Shown: in pieces, positions 29,397 to 38,095 of the stretch
How the letters are laid out: each line of letters starts with the position of its first letter
Position numbering within the stretch: position 1 is the first letter of the stretch
DNA from: Leptospira bandrabouensis
Lineage (GTDB): Bacteria > Spirochaetota > Leptospiria > Leptospirales > Leptospiraceae
Assembly: GCF_004770905.1 (NCBI RefSeq)
Contig: NZ_RQHT01000014.1
Coordinates: 1,178,001 to 1,242,000, forward strand
Direction of reading: 5' to 3'
Length of the DNA stretch: 64,000 bases
Position numbers and translations under genes: made by a program
The notes under the pieces: model-generated
Databases searched by the model: none
Seen by the model: only the letters and a program-made list of their open reading frames with translations
What the model was told of the DNA's origin: nothing

Positions 29397-30740
29397 TTGT
29401 TTGGTAAGGATATTTATTGGTATGGTGTCCAAGCAGTTTCCCTATTAAAATCAGGGAAATTGCATTCACCTGACAACTCACCTGTATATCATATAGTCGC
29501 ATTTTTATTTCGAATTTTTGGAATTAGCGACGAAACATTATTTGTTTTCCAAATACTAACATCCGTTTGGCTTATTATTTCACTTTTTATTGCTAGGTAT
29601 TTAGTTTTTTCAGTAAAAGATACACTAAACCAAAGATTCCATTTCATTCCGAGTATTTTGATTTTTATATTGGGATTTTTATATCCTAAACAAAGTTGGG
29701 CATTAGGATTTTTAATTCTTAGTTTCGGTTTCTTATTTCCGATCCCAACTATATCATCATTATTTTTAACAACACCATCACCATCATCTCCATCTTTTTC
29801 TTTCACATTGTTTCGATTCCCACTGCGATGGATTGCCTCTGGGGTCCTTTTTATATTTTGTTTTTGGTTTCATCCTATGGTGGCCCTTCTGGGATTGGGA
29901 GTTCTTATCCTGTATCAAATTCCAGAAAAATTTTATCTTTTGATTTTCTGTTTCGGATTTCTTCTTCCTATTTTACTCCCTGAAGATCCAAGCGGAAGGT
30001 TTTACAGTGAGAAAGAAATGTATCCTTTGTCCGCAGCATTTGCGTTAGCTGGACTTGGAATTCTATGGGATTGGTTTTTTTTAATTTTTGGGTCATCAGA
30101 ACCCAAGTTCCATAAATTACGTAGGGCTTTGGCTTTTTTTGGATTGTTATTATTATTTCCAATCCTTCATTTTGCTGACATTCAATTCCGAATTCTATTG
30201 AGTTTGATTTTACTCACTCAGATTTTTATCCAGTGGAATGTATTTCAAATTTTGATTTGGATGGTAAGTACTGGGCTTTGGATTTTTACTTTATTTATGA
30301 ATCCTAACCAATTTCGTTATTCTTATGAAGCGATGTGGATGCCGGGAGAATCAATGGCTTCTGTACCAAACATTGGATTGCTTGTGGCTCACCACGGGTT
30401 CTGCGAATATTACCATTTCCAATTTAACAAAGACTGCCTTTCTTTTGAGCCAGATACAAAAGCCATTTCTGAATTACCCGAAGGGACTGAAATTTATCGT
30501 GCGGTGTATGGAATTCGTTATGAAAATCTATTGTCCAGTAAGGATGAAAATAAAAAACCAATTTTTTCATTCCTGCAACCGTTAGGTGAGTATCAACTAG
30601 TGAAAGAACAAGATTGGAAAACCTACCGTTTGTCTTTAGAAAAACGAAATTCAAAACTTCTACAAGTAGCGAAGTCTTGGAAAAATCCTTATAAAGAACG
30701 TCCTATTTTTATAAAGAGAAAACATACGAATGGGTTTTAG
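29397..30740 (+). CDS. polytopic membrane protein of unknown function
   Basis: 447 residues from a TTG at 29397. Residues 1-300 hold about eight hydrophobic helices, rich in Phe, Leu, Ile and Trp; the last ~110 residues are soluble. There is no ribosome binding site at the TTG, and the frame is the same as that of the upstream lipoprotein, whose stop lies only 6 bp before. The N-terminus lacks the first membrane helix that such proteins usually have. The start may therefore be wrong or truncated. The VanW-like gene overlaps the end by 11 bp. It resembles GT-C-type glycosyltransferases only in its layout. Confidence 0.6.
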   Translation: MFGKDIYWYGVQAVSLLKSGKLHSPDNSPVYHIVAFLFRIFGISDETLFVFQILTSVWLIISLFIARYLVFSVKDTLNQRFHFIPSILIFILGFLYPKQSWALGFLILSFGFLFPIPTISSLFLTTPSPSSPSFSFTLFRFPLRWIASGVLFIFCFWFHPMVALLGLGVLILYQIPEKFYLLIFCFGFLLPILLPEDPSGRFYSEKEMYPLSAAFALAGLGILWDWFFLIFGSSEPKFHKLRRALAFFGLLLLFPILHFADIQFRILLSLILLTQIFIQWNVFQILIWMVSTGLWIFTLFMNPNQFRYSYEAMWMPGESMASVPNIGLLVAHHGFCEYYHFQFNKDCLSFEPDTKAISELPEGTEIYRAVYGIRYENLLSSKDENKKPIFSFLQPLGEYQLVKEQDWKTYRLSLEKRNSKLLQVAKSWKNPYKERPIFIKRKHTNGF

Positions 30741-31587
30741 TTTCAAAAAAAAATCAATCCTTGGTATGAATGAAAAAATACATCGAGGACACCTACGTTT
30801 ATTTTTCGGTAAAATATATTTTCAATGGAAACGATATTTGATTTGGTTTTGGGAACATAAATCATTTGCTACAAAAAGAGTTCTTCCGATTGAAACCAAA
30901 GAAAAATATCCTATTTCAATTTATAAACACGCATCTCCTATTTACCGTAAATTAAAAGATGTCCCCATGTATCTCCAAGAAAACAAAATAGTAAATTTGA
31001 ATATCGCCATTTCAAAGTTAGATGGAATTATTCTCGAGCCGAATCAAGTGTTTTCCTTTTGGTATCTGGTAGGAAAACCCACCAGAAGGAAAGGGTATTT
31101 GCCTGGAATGCAACTTCGGAATGGAAGTTTTATCGAAAGGACGGGAGGGGGTCTATGCCAAATGGCCAATTTGATTTATTGGATGACCTTACATTCTCCT
31201 TTGGAAGTGAAAGAGAGATGGCGTCATAGTTTTGATATTTTTCCCGATTCCAATAGGACCTTACCCTTTGGTTCGGGTGCCACTTTATCTTATAATTATA
31301 TTGACCTGCAAATTAAAAATACAACGAACCAACCCTTTGTTTTGCATCTTTGGATCGAGGATGATGATTTAAAAGGGGAATGGCTAACCGATCTGGAATT
31401 CCCATATTTTTACCAAGTGTATGAATCTTATCACGGTTTTCATGCAGAACCTTGGGGAGGTTATACGAGAAGGAACGTAATTCGCAGAAAAAAGATTTCT
31501 AAAGATACAAAAGAAATTTTGAAAGATGAGTTGGTTACAGAAAATACGGCCTGGATGATGTATGAACCCCTTTTGGAGTCCAAATGA
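30730..31587 (+). CDS. VanW-like protein
   Basis: 285 residues. The VanW signature is present: NLNIAISKLDGIILEPNQVFSFW, GKPTRRKGYLPG and GGGLCQMANLIYWM, followed by HSPLEVKERWRHSFDIFPDSNR. VanW occurs in vanB-type vancomycin-resistance loci, but its function is not known; it is also widespread in bacteria without resistance. There is no clear signal peptide. The gene overlaps both the upstream polytopic gene (11 bp) and the downstream VanX-like gene (ATGA), so all three are probably co-translated. Confidence 0.88.
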   Translation: MGFSFKKKSILGMNEKIHRGHLRLFFGKIYFQWKRYLIWFWEHKSFATKRVLPIETKEKYPISIYKHASPIYRKLKDVPMYLQENKIVNLNIAISKLDGIILEPNQVFSFWYLVGKPTRRKGYLPGMQLRNGSFIERTGGGLCQMANLIYWMTLHSPLEVKERWRHSFDIFPDSNRTLPFGSGATLSYNYIDLQIKNTTNQPFVLHLWIEDDDLKGEWLTDLEFPYFYQVYESYHGFHAEPWGGYTRRNVIRRKKISKDTKEILKDELVTENTAWMMYEPLLESK

Positions 31588-32261
31588 AATTATTGATTGC
31601 CACCATTTGTCTGGGATTTCCATTTTTATCTTTGGTATCCCAACCGAAGGAAAACAAACTCAATGTTTTGGATCGTAAGACTTACGAACTTTCCATACAG
31701 AAAAATCCAAATAAAGAGCTGATCAACTTAGGAAAAAAAATTCCTGGCATTACTTTAGATATTAAATACGCGACTCCCGATAACTTCACAAAACAAGTTA
31801 TCTATAAGGAAGCCAAAGCCTTTGCCAGAAAACCAGTAGCAGACGCACTTGCTCGGGCTGAACTCGAATTTTTACAACTTGGATACTCGATTAAAATCTT
31901 TGATGCTTACAGGCCGTACGCTGCAACAGTCAAATTTTTTGAAATTGTCGGAGATACAAGGTATGTAGCTTCCCCAAAAAACGGATCGAGGCATAACAAA
32001 GGTTGCGCGATTGATTTAACTTTGGTAGATCAAAAAACAAAAAAAGAACTTATAATGCCAACGGAATATGATTCGTTTCGAAAAGAAGCCTGGGCCGAAG
32101 CCTCTGTTTCTGATCCTGAAATTTTAAAAAACCGAACCACTTTGATTCAAGTGCTTAGCAAATATGGATTTCGTGTGAACAAAACCGAGTGGTGGCATTA
32201 TGATTATTTGGATTGTGCTGGGTTTGAGGTATTGGATATCCCTTTTGAAGAATTGGAGTAG
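31584..32261 (+). CDS. D-Ala-D-Ala dipeptidase, VanX/DdpX-type (M15D)
   Basis: 225 residues. It has a signal-peptide-like N-terminus (LLIATICLGFPFLSLVS), so it is probably exported, unlike cytoplasmic VanX. The zinc ligands and catalytic residues are seen: His137 and Asp144 in GSRHNKGCAIDLTL, and Glu202 and His205 in KTEWWHYDY; the conserved Arg110 is in DAYRPY. The enzyme cleaves D-Ala-D-Ala and so recycles cell-wall peptides. Its start overlaps the VanW-like gene by 4 bp. No vanA/B ligase, vanH or vanRS pair is nearby, so this is not a resistance cluster. Confidence 0.9.
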   Translation: MKLLIATICLGFPFLSLVSQPKENKLNVLDRKTYELSIQKNPNKELINLGKKIPGITLDIKYATPDNFTKQVIYKEAKAFARKPVADALARAELEFLQLGYSIKIFDAYRPYAATVKFFEIVGDTRYVASPKNGSRHNKGCAIDLTLVDQKTKKELIMPTEYDSFRKEAWAEASVSDPEILKNRTTLIQVLSKYGFRVNKTEWWHYDYLDCAGFEVLDIPFEELE

Positions 32262-32263
32262 GG

Positions 32264-32471
32264 TTAGACTTCCACCCAGATAACATTCGTTTTGGGATCT
32301 GGTAAAGAAATCCCATCTTCTTCTAATCCCTGCTTGTTTTAAGATACTTTTTTCTGTTTTAATATCAACTTCTTTTCCCAAACCATGGTTTGGTACAGTG
32401 ACACGTCCTATCTTCTCTGGATGTTTCAGTTGCATGTGGCTTCCTTTTTGAGAAAAAACATACCATCCATT
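32264..32471 (-). pseudogene. HicA/HicB toxin-antitoxin remnant
   Basis: On the minus strand, NGWYVFSQKGSHMQLKHP leads into RVTVPNHGLGKEVDIKTEKS and ILKQAG, the typical end of a HicA RNase toxin (the catalytic His is in GSHM). No start codon precedes it before a stop. Directly after KQAG the other frame gives LEEDGISLPDPKTNVIWVEV and a stop at 32264-32266, which looks like a HicB C-terminus. The simplest reading is an internal deletion that fused the two ends and shifted the frame. It abuts the VanX-like stop and is not functional. Confidence 0.6.
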
Positions 32472-32513
32472 CCGAGGTGCCCCAAAAAAAGGAAGATTGT
32501 ATTTATAAAATAA

Positions 32514-32543
32514 AAGAGCATCGAAGTTTCCTCCGATGCTCTT
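32514..32543 (-). terminator. intrinsic terminator of the MaoC operon
   Basis: Perfect 10-bp stem AAGAGCATCG / CGATGCTCTT. On the minus strand it is followed by a T-rich stretch (CTCTTTTATTTTAT). It lies 57 bp after the stop of the MaoC-domain gene. Confidence 0.8.
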
Positions 32544-32599
32544 GAAACTATTTTCAATTTGATTTTGTATTAAAAATCAGAAAGAAATAGAATTCTAAA

Positions 32600-33019
32600 T
32601 TATACTGCGTTGACGACTAAATCCCCACCGGCTTTTACTTCGCCAGCTTCGTTTTTTGCTTCTACGAGTACTGTTACGGTTTTTTTACCATCTTTTTCAA
32701 ATTTCTTTTTGATGGTTCCCACACAAGTGAGTTTTTCGCCGAGTTTAGTCATAGCTTTAAAAGTCACACCAAAATATGCGATGTCTTTTTGGTCAGCCCA
32801 AGAAGTACAAAGTCTTCCTACTTGTGCCATAACATACATACCATGGGAGATTGTTCCATCAAGACCTGCTTTTCTTGCGAAATCAGGATCGTTGTGAATG
32901 GGGTTAAAATCTCCAGATGCTCCCGCATAACGAACTAAATTTGCATGTTCGATCACAGGGATATCAAGTGGAGGAAGAGTCTGACCAACTTCTACTTTAT
33001 CAAATTCGATTTTTGCCAT
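32600..33019 (-). CDS. MaoC-like hydratase
   Basis: 139 residues from the ATG at 33019 (MAKIEFDKVEVG), which has an excellent ribosome binding site (AAGGAGGCAAACA). The hotdog-fold catalytic block YAGASGDFNPIHNDPDFARKAG is intact, with the Asp/His pair used to hydrate enoyl-CoA. It lies 16 bp after the gene for a related FAS1-like dehydratase, so the pair may act as a heteromer or on successive substrates. A hydrolase gene leads the operon. Confidence 0.87.
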   Translation of the reverse strand: MAKIEFDKVEVGQTLPPLDIPVIEHANLVRYAGASGDFNPIHNDPDFARKAGLDGTISHGMYVMAQVGRLCTSWADQKDIAYFGVTFKAMTKLGEKLTCVGTIKKKFEKDGKKTVTVLVEAKNEAGEVKAGGDLVVNAV

Positions 33020-33035
33020 TGTTTGCCTCCTTGTA

Positions 33036-33473
33036 TTAATCCTTACGAATGAAAATCGCCATCTCAGCTGAAAGGATAGGATCATCTTTTTCATCGTAGA
33101 TGGTTGTTCTGAAAGTTACGATTTCTGCTCTTCCTGATTTTACATCAGAAATTTCGGACTGTGCGTACACTTTGCCCGGATACAGAATTTTATGATACGT
33201 ATACTCTTCTTTTAAGTGAAGGATTTTGGAAAGGTCGATACCGAGTTCCGCCATATCGTTCCAAATCTTTGGGTATCCCCAAAACATAATGACTGTAGGG
33301 AAAGTTGGTGGAGCAGGAACATCAGAGTATCCTGCTTTTTTTGCTTCTTCTACGTCAAAATAGATTGGGTTTTTTTCGTTGATGGCGAGGCAGAATTCTT
33401 TGATCTTTCCTCGTTCCACTGTGAAATCAAAACGATCTAGTTTTTTTCCAACTATATCTTTTGTTATTGCCAT
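33036..33473 (-). CDS. FAS1-like / MaoC N-terminal-type hydratase
   Basis: 145 residues from the ATG at 33473 ([10 protein letters not shown]), chosen because AAGGAG lies 9 bases upstream; the ATG at 33479 is only 3-4 bases from it. It has the hotdog core [20 protein letters not shown] and [15 protein letters not shown] typical of the N-terminal half of MaoC-type dehydratases. In other organisms such proteins pair with a MaoC-domain protein like the next gene. Probably acyl-CoA hydration; exact substrate unknown. Confidence 0.82.
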   Translation of the reverse strand: MAITKDIVGKKLDRFDFTVERGKIKEFCLAINEKNPIYFDVEEAKKAGYSDVPAPPTFPTVIMFWGYPKIWNDMAELGIDLSKILHLKEEYTYHKILYPGKVYAQSEISDVKSGRAEIVTFRTTIYDEKDDPILSAEMAIFIRKD

Positions 33474-33486
33474 TGGCATTGTCTCC

Positions 33487-34353
33487 TTAGTGTTTGTCGA
33501 TCCAAGCAACTAACTCTTTTAAGACGATTGCTCTGTCTTTAGGAAGTTCGTTCATGGTTTCATGATATAAATCATCAAAAAGTCTTATGGTTTTATCTTT
33601 GGATGCCACTCTTTCAAAAGCATCAGTAGTTCCTTCAGGAAGGGCAATTTGGTCTTCTTTTCCGTGGAACATATATATTGGCACTGTGATTTTAGCTGCC
33701 GATTCTAAAGTTAGGGTGTAACAGTTAAGTAAATAGTCACCTAAGTAAGTACATACGTTTCCATGTACTAAAGGGTCTTTTACATAAGCATCAACTACTG
33801 ACTTATCACGCGAAATTAAATTTACATTTAAACCTGTGGGAATGGTGAGAGTTGGCAAAGCTTTTGCTAAAAAACCACCCGCTGCTTTTTTAATATCCAT
33901 CACTAAGTCTGTTTTGACTTTGATAGGAAGTGCACTACAAATGTAAGCATCCAAATCATTTTGGTAGTTATCAGTGGCAGTGTAAAGGAAGGTAATGGCT
34001 GCTCCCATAGAATGACCAAGTAAGGTAACTTTACTGACACCTTCATTTCGTTTGGCGATATCGATTAGTTCTTTTAGGTCGGCAAAAAAATCAGAAAAAT
34101 GAGTGATGACCCCGCGTCGTCCATCGGATTTACCATGACCACGGCAATCGATGAGGTAAATGGCGTAATTACGTTCTGCCATAGCCTCCAATAAAAAATT
34201 GTAACGGCCACCGTGTTCCCCAATCCCATGGTGGACCACAAGGACACGTTTGACTCCCGATTTAGGTCGGTAAATTTGGTAATAAATTTTACCACCGTCT
34301 TTATTTTGAAAGGTAGACTCCTCACGGGAGTAGGCTTGTTCCCAATTACTCAT
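33487..34353 (-). CDS. alpha/beta hydrolase, monoglyceride-lipase-like
   Basis: 288 residues from the ATG at 34353 (MSNWEQAYS). Typical lysophospholipase or monoacylglycerol lipase features: [16 protein letters not shown] (HG oxyanion), [20 protein letters not shown] with the nucleophile Ser, and an Asp/His pair in [11 protein letters not shown] and YHETMNEL. Cytoplasmic; it cleaves lipid esters. It leads an operon with the two hydratases 13 and 16 bp apart. It is divergent from the alkaline-phosphatase-superfamily gene. Confidence 0.87.
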   Translation of the reverse strand: MSNWEQAYSREESTFQNKDGGKIYYQIYRPKSGVKRVLVVHHGIGEHGGRYNFLLEAMAERNYAIYLIDCRGHGKSDGRRGVITHFSDFFADLKELIDIAKRNEGVSKVTLLGHSMGAAITFLYTATDNYQNDLDAYICSALPIKVKTDLVMDIKKAAGGFLAKALPTLTIPTGLNVNLISRDKSVVDAYVKDPLVHGNVCTYLGDYLLNCYTLTLESAAKITVPIYMFHGKEDQIALPEGTTDAFERVASKDKTIRLFDDLYHETMNELPKDRAIVLKELVAWIDKH

Positions 34354-34436
34354 AGATGTCAACGGTGGACGATGGAAACCTAAAAAGAAAGAACTTTTCC
34401 TGTTCGTCGGAAACACGTTTTCCAAACTGGTTCCAT

Positions 34437-36779
34437 ATGCGAGCGACTCTTCCCTTCGCCCTGACGATCTGTTTTTGTCTCTTCAGCTGTTTGAACAAAT
34501 CGGAAAGACGTTTCCCTGTGGATTTGGTTTTGGAATTACGAAATGCAAAATCCAAAATTTCGATATCCAAAGATTTATTACCCTACCACTGGAAAAAAAA
34601 TCCAGGTCGTCAAAGTAACCTTCCCCTCTCTCGCAAATGGGAAAATACACAAATTACATTCAATACAGACAAAGAGATTTTTTTAAACCATTCCTTGGAT
34701 TCGCTTTTTTTCCCGCCGGGCCAAGAGTATGAATTTAAAATCCCATCGGGACATTATGAATTTTCTTCGTTAGTAGGGTTGTTAGGTGGAACCGAATTTC
34801 AAACTCAAGTTTCAGGGAAATTGAAAATTTATTCAGGAGAAAATCTTTTACAAGAATGGGATCTTAGCCAATCACCAAAAGAAAGGTGGATTTCTAAAAA
34901 AGCAGTTTTAGATGTAGGTGCATTGGGATCACTTCGGTTGGTTTGGGAGAGTTTAGATAGTTATCTGTTTGTCGGTGAACCTTTGTTATATCCGATAGAA
35001 AAATCAACTTCGGTAAACCAAAAGGATGGCAAACCCAAATCGGTGATTCTTATCGTGATTGATTCTGCAAGAAAGGATTTTTTTGGTTCCTATGGGTATC
35101 CATATTCGGTCACTCCGGTGATGGACAAAATGGCAAAGGAGTCTGTGTTTTTCGAAAATCCATTTGCGAATGGAAATTGGACTAAACCTTCCATGATGTC
35201 TTTTTTTCATTCGGAATATTCGTCAAACCTTGGTTTGGGGAATTCTTGGTTTTCGACTAAACCATACCAAAGAAAAGTTTATTATGGGAAAAAAAGAGAC
35301 AACTTAGCCAAAACCTTTCGGGAAGCCGGATACTTTACCCAAACGATCATGAATAATGTATTCTTTTTGGATTACACCACAGTGGGTTTGGATTTGGGAT
35401 TTCATAACTCTTTTCAAGTGGGAATGGACATTGTGGATACCGAAGTTCTCACAAATAAGGCAATCCAATTTGTTTCAGAATACAAAAACAAACCCTATTT
35501 TTTACATTTTAATTTGAATACCCCGCATGCCTCTTATTCCCCACCACCTGAGGATATGACTGCCGTTCGTTCCATTGTACCTTCAGATGTTTTTTATAAG
35601 TATGAATCTCCCGTGCAACGTTATCTCGGCGAAATGCATTATACCGATCGTGAAATTGGCAGGTTAATCGAAACATTAAAAAAAGAAGGTACTTATGAGG
35701 AAACCATGATTATTATCACTGGCGACCATGGGGAATTATTCAGCGCACACCATGATTATAGTTATCATTTCATTATGCAAACTCGGTTTGGTCATGGGGA
35801 AACTCATTATGATGAGGAAATTAACGTCCCATACTTTATTAAACTTCCTAAGTCTGTACGAGAAAATTTGGACTCCAATTTGGCTAGGGAATCTGAATCC
35901 AGTGGGGGACAAATCCGAATTCCTGGGCAGTCTTCTTTGTTGTCTCTGGCGCCCACTATTTTAGGTTTTTTAGATTTATTGCCAAAAAATTCCACTTACC
36001 AAGGTGTAAATTATTCTTCTTGCATTCGCATAACAAACATTTGCCCAAAAGAAAAGTTTATTTATACTGAAGGTAGGATGTCGGAATCGGTTCGGACGGA
36101 AAATTATAAATACATTCGTAGATATCCTGGTTTTACTACTGTTAGGCGAACATCGGCCGGAGAACCCCATACAATGGCAGAAGAATTGTATGATCTAAAA
36201 AAAGATCCAGAGGAAAAAAATAACTTAAGTCCGATCCCAGAAGGAGAAAGTCTTTTGCAGACAGCAAGGAACGATTTTCGTCGGGAAAATTTTTTAAAAC
36301 GAAACAACATACGAATTATTATCCCTCCTTGTTCTGAATCCATTTGCCGCGACTACCTTTCTTTGAATGTCCAAGGTTCCATTTACGATTGGGAGGTGTC
36401 TGATGCTATCCAACTGAATTCCGGTTCGGCAAAAACAATTTCCCTACTGAAGGAATCTAAACCTTCCAAGGTTACACAAGGGGAAGAATTAGTATTTAAA
36501 ACAGTGAATCCTGAACTCGGTGCGTTTTTTAGTTTTTCGCGAAATGGAAAAACGATTCCTGTTCGTTTTGGGAGGTATGGGCTAGAGTATCAAAGATCGA
36601 TCACACACTTAGAAGACTTAATTGTATCGGAAAGACAACCTGATGGTTTTCCTTCCTCACCTTTGCCTTGGGTTTATAACGATGGTGCCTTTAGTGGAAC
36701 GAGGGAATCGGAGGTGCAACGTGAGATGGGAAAAGAAGTGAAAAAAATATTAGAAACTTGGGGATACATTCACGAATAA
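34437..36779 (+). CDS. alkaline-phosphatase-superfamily (sulfatase-fold) lipoprotein
   Basis: 780 residues from the ATG at 34437 (MRATLPFALTICFCLFSCLN); the lipobox LFSC puts the lipid on Cys18. An upstream ATG at 34356 would read into the divergent promoter region. The metal-binding block SVILIVIDSARKDFFGSYGY (Asp209), GDHGELFSAHHD and GHGETHYDEE are sulfatase-like. The nucleophile position, however, reads NWTKPSMMS, with Thr249 where sulfatases have the formylglycine Cys/Ser. That is like phosphoethanolamine or glycerophosphate transferases, so sulfatase is probably the wrong label. The C-terminal part is a separate beta domain. Probably an envelope-modifying enzyme. Confidence 0.8.
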   Translation: MRATLPFALTICFCLFSCLNKSERRFPVDLVLELRNAKSKISISKDLLPYHWKKNPGRQSNLPLSRKWENTQITFNTDKEIFLNHSLDSLFFPPGQEYEFKIPSGHYEFSSLVGLLGGTEFQTQVSGKLKIYSGENLLQEWDLSQSPKERWISKKAVLDVGALGSLRLVWESLDSYLFVGEPLLYPIEKSTSVNQKDGKPKSVILIVIDSARKDFFGSYGYPYSVTPVMDKMAKESVFFENPFANGNWTKPSMMSFFHSEYSSNLGLGNSWFSTKPYQRKVYYGKKRDNLAKTFREAGYFTQTIMNNVFFLDYTTVGLDLGFHNSFQVGMDIVDTEVLTNKAIQFVSEYKNKPYFLHFNLNTPHASYSPPPEDMTAVRSIVPSDVFYKYESPVQRYLGEMHYTDREIGRLIETLKKEGTYEETMIIITGDHGELFSAHHDYSYHFIMQTRFGHGETHYDEEINVPYFIKLPKSVRENLDSNLARESESSGGQIRIPGQSSLLSLAPTILGFLDLLPKNSTYQGVNYSSCIRITNICPKEKFIYTEGRMSESVRTENYKYIRRYPGFTTVRRTSAGEPHTMAEELYDLKKDPEEKNNLSPIPEGESLLQTARNDFRRENFLKRNNIRIIIPPCSESICRDYLSLNVQGSIYDWEVSDAIQLNSGSAKTISLLKESKPSKVTQGEELVFKTVNPELGAFFSFSRNGKTIPVRFGRYGLEYQRSITHLEDLIVSERQPDGFPSSPLPWVYNDGAFSGTRESEVQREMGKEVKKILETWGYIHE

Positions 36780-36826
36780 TTGCTCGTATTGGTAAAGGGG
36801 TTTGGCTTACTTATCAAGACAATTGT

Positions 36827-38095
36827 ATGAAAGATCTTTTTATTGCTCCACGTTTTGAATTTCCCATTGCATTGGGCTTGGATATAAGTTTTCCTATTCT
36901 TTCCAAACTCCTTTTCAATATTGATGGAGTGGAGATAACAAAAGAAGATGAACTTCGTTTAAAAGAAATCAAAAATAAACGAGTCATATACTTATCTAAC
37001 CAACCAACAGATTTAGAACCAATCATTGCATATTACGTAGCCAATAAAATTGGAACAAGATTTCATTTTATGGCATCTCGAAGTATTTTTAATTGGGGAT
37101 TTGGTTTGGTAGGTGAAGTGATCAAACGAGTAGGCGCTTTTTCTATCATTTCAGGTAGGTTAAATCGTAATGCGATTAAGACCACAAAGCAGATATTAGC
37201 TGAAGCAGATGGCAAACTTGTCATGTATCCAGAAGGGATGGTTTCTGGAGAAAATGATAATTTAGTATCGTTTATGCCGGGTGTGGCCCAAGTTTCCTTT
37301 TGGGGATTAGAAGCTGCATTGGAAAAAGATCCACATGCTGAATTGTGGATCCAACCCACCTTTGTGAAATATAAAATTTCCGGTTCGAGGGATTCCATCC
37401 TTGCCGACATTGAAACTTCGCTTTCTCGGATCGAACGTAAACTCAAACTTTATCCCGGTGGACGTACTTTATTAAGAAGATTTCTAACTGTTGGTCGCGT
37501 GATTTTGGAAGAAACTGAATTTGAATTAGGAATTCCTCGTGCGGAAACGGATGGAAAAGATTTTGATTATCGTTTAGGAAGGGCAAGACACACGGCACTG
37601 AATTTAGCGGCTTCGATCCTGGGTGTAAAGTTTCAAGAATCGGACAATGCCATCCAGAAACTAAGGCTTCTTTTTATGACCATCGAAAGTTTAGAAGCGG
37701 GTTCTCCTCTTTCCACTACACCTAAGAATCTAACGGATCAAAATATTCGTAGAGCCAAACAGTTGGTAGACACTGCCTACGCCTTTATCATTACCAAACC
37801 AAAGAATTTAATCCAATGGCCTTCTGCCGAACGTTTGATGGAATGGATTTGTAGTTTTGAAAAACATATTTTTGGGAAAACTGAAATGAGAGCAAGATAT
37901 GCACATGTGGTAGTTGCACAAACATTCTCCGTTGCACCTTATTATAAGATTTACCAATCAAACAAAAAAGATGGGGTTCAAAGTTTACTTACCGATATGC
38001 GCAAAGAAATGGAAACATTGTTGGAAAGAGGAAAAAAAGAAAGTGAACCTTTAGTTCCTCCTTATTCTGTGGGTCTCGATTTACAAATTGGTTAG
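36827..38095 (+). CDS. glycerolipid acyltransferase-like protein with degenerate motifs
   Basis: 422 residues from the ATG at 36827; a TTG at 36758 overlaps the upstream gene. The fold is that of PlsC/PlsB-type acyltransferases, but the core motif reads SNQPTDLEP, with Gln for His and Glu for Asp. The second motif reads YPEGMVSGEN with no Arg. If the alignment is right it lacks the HX4D catalytic pair, so it may be inactive, regulatory, or use another chemistry. The C-terminal ~170 residues are extra and helical. It overlaps the convergent OmpA-family gene by 4 bp. Confidence 0.65.
   Translation: MKDLFIAPRFEFPIALGLDISFPILSKLLFNIDGVEITKEDELRLKEIKNKRVIYLSNQPTDLEPIIAYYVANKIGTRFHFMASRSIFNWGFGLVGEVIKRVGAFSIISGRLNRNAIKTTKQILAEADGKLVMYPEGMVSGENDNLVSFMPGVAQVSFWGLEAALEKDPHAELWIQPTFVKYKISGSRDSILADIETSLSRIERKLKLYPGGRTLLRRFLTVGRVILEETEFELGIPRAETDGKDFDYRLGRARHTALNLAASILGVKFQESDNAIQKLRLLFMTIESLEAGSPLSTTPKNLTDQNIRRAKQLVDTAYAFIITKPKNLIQWPSAERLMEWICSFEKHIFGKTEMRARYAHVVVAQTFSVAPYYKIYQSNKKDGVQSLLTDMRKEMETLLERGKKESEPLVPPYSVGLDLQIG

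Noticed and set aside
30730..32261. Vancomycin-resistance cluster
   Set aside because: Only VanW-like and VanX-like genes are present; no ligase, dehydrogenase or regulator.
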